A stretch of 8,927 nucleotides of DNA from an uncultured Flavobacteriales bacterium (GTDB lineage: Bacteria > Bacteroidota > Bacteroidia > Flavobacteriales_D > Sanyastnellaceae): assembly GCA_913057815.1 (NCBI GenBank), contig CAJXOV010000066.1, positions 1 to 8,927 on the forward strand, in the 5' to 3' direction. Each line of letters starts with the position of its first letter. The first letter of the stretch is position 1. Below the pieces are notes generated by a model, which saw only the letters and a list, made by a program, of their open reading frames with translations, had not been told where the DNA came from and searched no databases. Shown here piece by piece: positions 6,531 through 8,927 of this stretch. A program made the translations under genes and the position numbers.

Positions 6531-7340
6531 ATGAATAAACCTCTTACCGAGCAGGACTCAAATTATGACGGATTGGATGAAATGTCTACAGAAGAATTGC
6601 TGCGCAATATCAACCAAGAAGATCAAACCGTAGCCAAAGCTGTAGAATCAGAAATTTCTGCTATTCAGTCTCTAGTAGAGTCAGTTTTTCCCAGAATGAA
6701 AAGTGGTGGACGGCTTTTTTATATGGGTGCCGGTACTAGCGGTAGATTAGGTGTGGTGGATGCCAGTGAATGCCCTCCTACCTTCGGAGTAGATCATGGT
6801 GTAGTGGTAGGTTTAATAGCAGGAGGTGATTATGCTATAAGAAAAGCTGTAGAATTTGCAGAAGATGATAAAGAACAGGGATGGAAGGATTTACAAGAGT
6901 ATACTATCACCGAAAACGATAGCGTTATAGGAATAGCAGCTTCTGGTTCTACGCCTTATGTGGTGGGAGCATTGGCTTATTGCAACGCTAATAATATTCT
7001 TACAGGATGTATCGTCTGTAACCCTAATAGCGCCATAGCTAATGAAGCTCAGTTTCCTATAGAAGTGAAAACAGGGCCTGAATTCGTAACGGGCAGCACA
7101 CGTATGAAAGCCGGAACTGCTCAAAAGCTGACATTGAACATGATTTCTACTGCCCTTATGATAAAACTGGGACATGTAAAAGGAAATAAAATGGTAGATA
7201 TGCAGCTTAGTAATCACAAGCTAGTGGCTAGGGGCACTAGAATGATTATGGAGCAGTTACACATAGAAGAAGCAGAAGCCAAAGAGTTATTATTAGCGCA
7301 TGGTAGCGTAAGAAAAGCAATAGAGTTTAAGAATGCATGA
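6531..7340 (+). CDS. murQ: N-acetylmuramic acid 6-phosphate etherase
   Basis: Cleaves the lactyl ether of MurNAc-6-phosphate to give GlcNAc-6-phosphate and D-lactate, a cytoplasmic step of peptidoglycan recycling. The 269-aa length is usual for this phylum (the E. coli enzyme is about 30 residues longer). The N-terminus (LTEQDSNYDGLDEMSTEELL) is family-typical. The SIS sugar-isomerase-like domain carries YMGAGTSGRLGVVDASECPP, with the presumed catalytic Glu80 (equivalent to E. coli Glu83), then AVEFAEDD with Glu111 (equivalent to Glu114). Also present are AASGSTPYVVGAL (136-148), TGSTRMKAGTAQK (187-199), MVDMQLSN (222-229) and RGTRMI (234-239). A weak -7 candidate TAATTTAG (6519-6526) sits just before the ATG, which would make the mRNA nearly leaderless. 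The last 8 nt overlap the next gene. No murein transporter or MurNAc kinase gene is nearby. Confidence 0.95.
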   Translation: MNKPLTEQDSNYDGLDEMSTEELLRNINQEDQTVAKAVESEISAIQSLVESVFPRMKSGGRLFYMGAGTSGRLGVVDASECPPTFGVDHGVVVGLIAGGDYAIRKAVEFAEDDKEQGWKDLQEYTITENDSVIGIAASGSTPYVVGALAYCNANNILTGCIVCNPNSAIANEAQFPIEVKTGPEFVTGSTRMKAGTAQKLTLNMISTALMIKLGHVKGNKMVDMQLSNHKLVARGTRMIMEQLHIEEAEAKELLLAHGSVRKAIEFKNA

Positions 7341-7908
7341 GATAGAGCCATATTATAATTGGAGAGCATTATATGTAAGTAGTGAGGATCCAATATCTCC
7401 GTTTTTCGGGAAGGAATACAGTGAATTTTACTGTTCTGAGTACATTTATGACCATTACATACATCCACAATGGGATAATATGGGCTCTCCTACCCTGTAT
7501 ATAAAAATCCTTTTTGCAGATTATGATCAGGGTTATGCCATTATAGAGTTAATAGGTGAGTGGAATGATTTACTGCACAATGATATCATGCATTTTAAGA
7601 GAAATATCCTGGAAACGCTCATGAATAATGGTGTTACCAAGTTTATATTGATAGCTGAAAATGTGCTGAATTTTCATTACTCGGATGATTGTTATTATGA
7701 TGAGTGGTTCGAAGAAGTGTTAGAGGCTGATGGATGGATAGCGGCTATGAATCTTAGACAGCATGTTTTTGACGATTTTCAGGAAGGAAACATAGATTCT
7801 TATCTAGTGGCCGGTGGTCAGTTAAACGAAGTTAAATGGAGGACTAAAACTCCAGATCAACTTTTCGAAAACATAGAAAATCAAGTCCTTAGAAGAATAG
7901 AGATTTAA
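7333..7908 (+). CDS. Uncharacterised protein, translationally coupled to murQ
   Basis: A 191-residue soluble acidic protein, unusually rich in Tyr, Trp, Asp and Glu, with no signal peptide or membrane segment. I do not recognise a named domain, but the text looks like a conserved Bacteroidota family. Dense, motif-like stretches include SPFFGKEYSEFYCSEYIYD (22-40), YIHPQWDNMGSPTLYIKILF (42-61), YAIIELIGEWNDLLHNDIM (68-86), KFILIAENVLNFHYSDDCYY (103-122) and GWIAAMNLRQHVFDD (134-148). Alternating strand/helix content in 54-145 is loosely STAS-like (my inference, weak). The ATG at 7333 precedes the murQ TGA (7338-7340), an 8-nt overlap, so it is almost certainly in the murQ transcript. Any role in cell-wall recycling is suggested by context only. 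Confidence 0.85.
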   Translation: MHEIEPYYNWRALYVSSEDPISPFFGKEYSEFYCSEYIYDHYIHPQWDNMGSPTLYIKILFADYDQGYAIIELIGEWNDLLHNDIMHFKRNILETLMNNGVTKFILIAENVLNFHYSDDCYYDEWFEEVLEADGWIAAMNLRQHVFDDFQEGNIDSYLVAGGQLNEVKWRTKTPDQLFENIENQVLRRIEI

Positions 7909-7926
7909 CTTATCATTTGATTTTCA

Positions 7927-7934
7927 TACATTTG
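7927..7934 (+). promoter_or_regulatory. Candidate -7 box (TACATTTG) before the CHU_C-type gene
   Basis: TACATTTG is an exact match to the Bacteroidota -7 consensus TAnnTTTG. It ends 5 nt before the ATG at 7940, so transcription would begin at or within a few bases of the start codon, giving a leaderless or near-leaderless mRNA. No TTTG lies at the expected -33 distance; the TTTG at 7916-7919 is too close. The box would let this gene be expressed separately from the murQ pair 31 nt upstream. Confidence 0.45.
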
Positions 7935-7939
7935 ATATT

Positions 7940-8371
7940 ATGAAAATTTGGGTGGTTTTTCTTCTTTTGACTGCTGGTATAGTTGCTCAACTTACTTGTA
8001 AAGCCGAAGTTTCATTCGGTGTGGAAGATCTTGATAATTCCTCACTTATAAATACTCAGACTGTTCAATACCCCGATACTTTTTGGATACCGGATTCTTT
8101 TACTCCAGACAAGGATGGTATAAATGAAGTATTCAAACCGGTTATTAATCCAAATTATCCTTTTGAAGATTACTCTTTTACGATCTATGACAGAATGGGA
8201 AGAAAGATCTTCGAATCCACCGAACCTTCAGCCTCATGGAACGGGACCAACCAATCAGAAAGTGGAAATTACTTCTTACATAACGAAGTTTTTATATGGC
8301 GTATAAAACTGACTTTTGAAGGCGAGGATTCTCCTACTGAAAAAGTTGGTTTGGTTACTCTTATCAGGTAA
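7940..8371 (+). CDS. Small secreted protein consisting of a gliding motility-associated (CHU_C/T9SS type B-like) C-terminal domain
   Basis: The 143-residue product begins with a signal peptide (MKIWVVFLLLTAGIVAQ, probable cleavage near residue 20-22; LTC is not a good lipobox). After some 20 polar residues it enters a domain of about 95 residues matching the gliding-motility C-terminal module. IPDSFTPDKDGINEVFKP (50-67) corresponds to the usual IPNAFTPNGDGxNDxF. FTIYDRMGRKIFES (80-93) corresponds to IYNRWGxxVF. SWNGT (99-103) sits at the WDG position, and VGLVTLIR ends the chain. In known proteins this module is the tail of large adhesins exported by the type IX system and acts as the targeting signal. 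Here virtually no passenger precedes it. It has its own -7 box and lies 31 nt after the murQ-linked gene. The stop overlaps the convergent Nudix gene by 8 nt. Confidence 0.85.
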   Translation: MKIWVVFLLLTAGIVAQLTCKAEVSFGVEDLDNSSLINTQTVQYPDTFWIPDSFTPDKDGINEVFKPVINPNYPFEDYSFTIYDRMGRKIFESTEPSASWNGTNQSESGNYFLHNEVFIWRIKLTFEGEDSPTEKVGLVTLIR

Positions 8372-8795
8372 TTTCTTTTAGCTTTTCTAACATTAATTTA
8401 TCGATAGGAAACTGAAGATCTGAAGCATCCAAAGTAGAAAGCTTCACCCATCTAAAACTCGGTTTACCGTGGGTGAAATCAAAAGGGAACTCACCCAATA
8501 GTACCTCTTTAGGCTTTGAAAGCTTAGCAGTATAATAGACTGAAATAAGCTGGTCTGTTTTTTTGAATGAACTCTGCTGAAAAAAATCGGTGGTGTAGAA
8601 GTGTGCTGTATCGGTTAACTCTTGGTAAAGCTCTTCCTGAGATTCGCGTTGCAATGCATCATAAATCCCTTCACCCCACTCTACTCCTCCACCTGGAAAT
8701 TTAGTAAACTGCCTACCTGAATATTCCTCATCTGCTAGAAGGATTTCTTCTCTTTCGTTGGTAATAAGTGCATAGACTCGGATATTGAAATTCAT
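8364..8795 (-). CDS. Nudix hydrolase family protein
   Basis: A single-domain 143-aa cytoplasmic protein of the Nudix family, which hydrolyses nucleoside diphosphates linked to another moiety. Its start is ATG at 8795-8793 (MNFNIRVYALITNE). The open frame continues upstream only to a TTG at 8822, which is less likely. The Nudix box occupies residues 36-58: G36, five residues, E42, seven residues, then R50-E51 and E54-E55, giving all the metal-binding acids. The box deviates from GX5EX7REUXEEXGU at two places: Ser52 replaces the hydrophobic residue and Tyr57 replaces the glycine. RQFTKFPGGGVEWGE resembles the FxxPGGGxExGE of MutT-like and ADP-ribose-type members; the substrate is not predictable. 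No Shine-Dalgarno or clear promoter was found upstream. It converges on the CHU_C-type gene with an 8-nt overlap. Confidence 0.9.
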   Translation of the reverse strand: MNFNIRVYALITNEREEILLADEEYSGRQFTKFPGGGVEWGEGIYDALQRESQEELYQELTDTAHFYTTDFFQQSSFKKTDQLISVYYTAKLSKPKEVLLGEFPFDFTHGKPSFRWVKLSTLDASDLQFPIDKLMLEKLKEIT

Positions 8796-8873
8796 GATAT
8801 TCTCATATGAAACGATCAGCAATTTAGTGAATTACAATTCGGCTGGTTGTTGGCGATGGTTTGGGGTTTTCTT

Positions 8874-8911
8874 AATTATAAATGGTGAATGATAAATTAT
8901 GAATGCTGATG
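8874..8911. repeat. Short degenerate AT-rich tandem repeat
   Basis: Two imperfect copies lie head to tail: AATTATAAATGGTGAATG (8874-8891) and AATTATGAATGCTGATG (8895-8911), joined by ATA. Both copies share AATTAT-nAATG-n-TGnATG. The stretch lies in the non-coding end of the window, upstream of the Nudix gene, and may continue beyond it. AATTATGAATG-like runs are familiar to me from intergenic spacers of Bacteroidota, but I cannot confirm copy number here. The rest of the 8796-8927 spacer shows no gene or clear promoter. Confidence 0.4.
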
Positions 8912-8927
8912 CCAATACTAAACTCCC

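Noticed and set aside
6891..7468. Two - strand open frames (108 and 84 codons) opposite murQ and the following gene
   Set aside because: Cys/His-rich low-complexity translations antisense to well-supported genes; typical shadows.
8124..8306. 60-codon + strand frame inside the CHU_C-type gene
   Set aside because: Overlaps the conserved domain in another frame and shows no domain of its own.
1..8927. Search for a defence, mobile or CRISPR system
   Set aside because: No transposase, integrase, nuclease, toxin-antitoxin or direct-repeat array was seen; the CPBP protease, VOC and Nudix genes sit among housekeeping genes and do not form a recognisable defence cassette.

Overview
The window looks like an ordinary chromosomal segment of a Bacteroidota bacterium, probably a Cytophagales- or Flavobacteriia-like lineage. 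The evidence is AT-rich coding sequence, near absence of Shine-Dalgarno sites, TAnnTTTG-type -7 promoter boxes, a gliding-motility/type IX secretion (CHU_C-like) C-terminal domain, a TPR plus PD40-propeller envelope protein, and protein families with the sequence style of that phylum. It is densely packed: ten complete genes and one partial gene in 8.9 kb. The largest gap between genes is about 150 bp, and there is no RNA gene, insertion sequence, phage gene or CRISPR array.

Layout: the + strand opens with the C-terminal part of a LolC/LolE-type (FtsX/MacB) ABC transporter permease (1-879). Tail to tail with it is dusB (tRNA dihydrouridine synthase, - strand). dusB is divergent, across 25 bp, from a CPBP-family membrane protease (+). 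The protease runs convergently into ispD (isoprenoid synthesis, - strand). After a 152-bp divergent gap comes a small VOC/glyoxalase-fold protein (+), whose stop codon interlocks with that of aroE (shikimate dehydrogenase, - strand). aroE lies 2 nt behind a TPR/PD40/regulatory-domain envelope protein on the same strand, so these two are very likely cotranscribed and translationally coupled. On the + strand follow murQ (MurNAc-6-phosphate etherase, peptidoglycan recycling), an overlapping uncharacterised gene, and a miniature secreted protein that is little more than a gliding-motility-type C-terminal domain. A Nudix hydrolase (- strand) converges on it. The window ends in a short AT-rich degenerate repeat.

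The genes do not form one pathway; they are housekeeping and envelope genes. The noteworthy signals are architectural. All four convergent gene pairs overlap or abut at their stop codons. A terminator-like hairpin lies inside the end of ispD. Three - strand enzymes start at GTG or TTG. A good dusB -7 box abuts the ATG of the divergent gene. The CHU_C-type protein lacks any cargo domain, and an uncharacterised gene is coupled to murQ. I did not find convincing evidence of an exotic new system; the closest candidates are the murQ-coupled unknown protein and the cargo-less T9SS-type domain protein.
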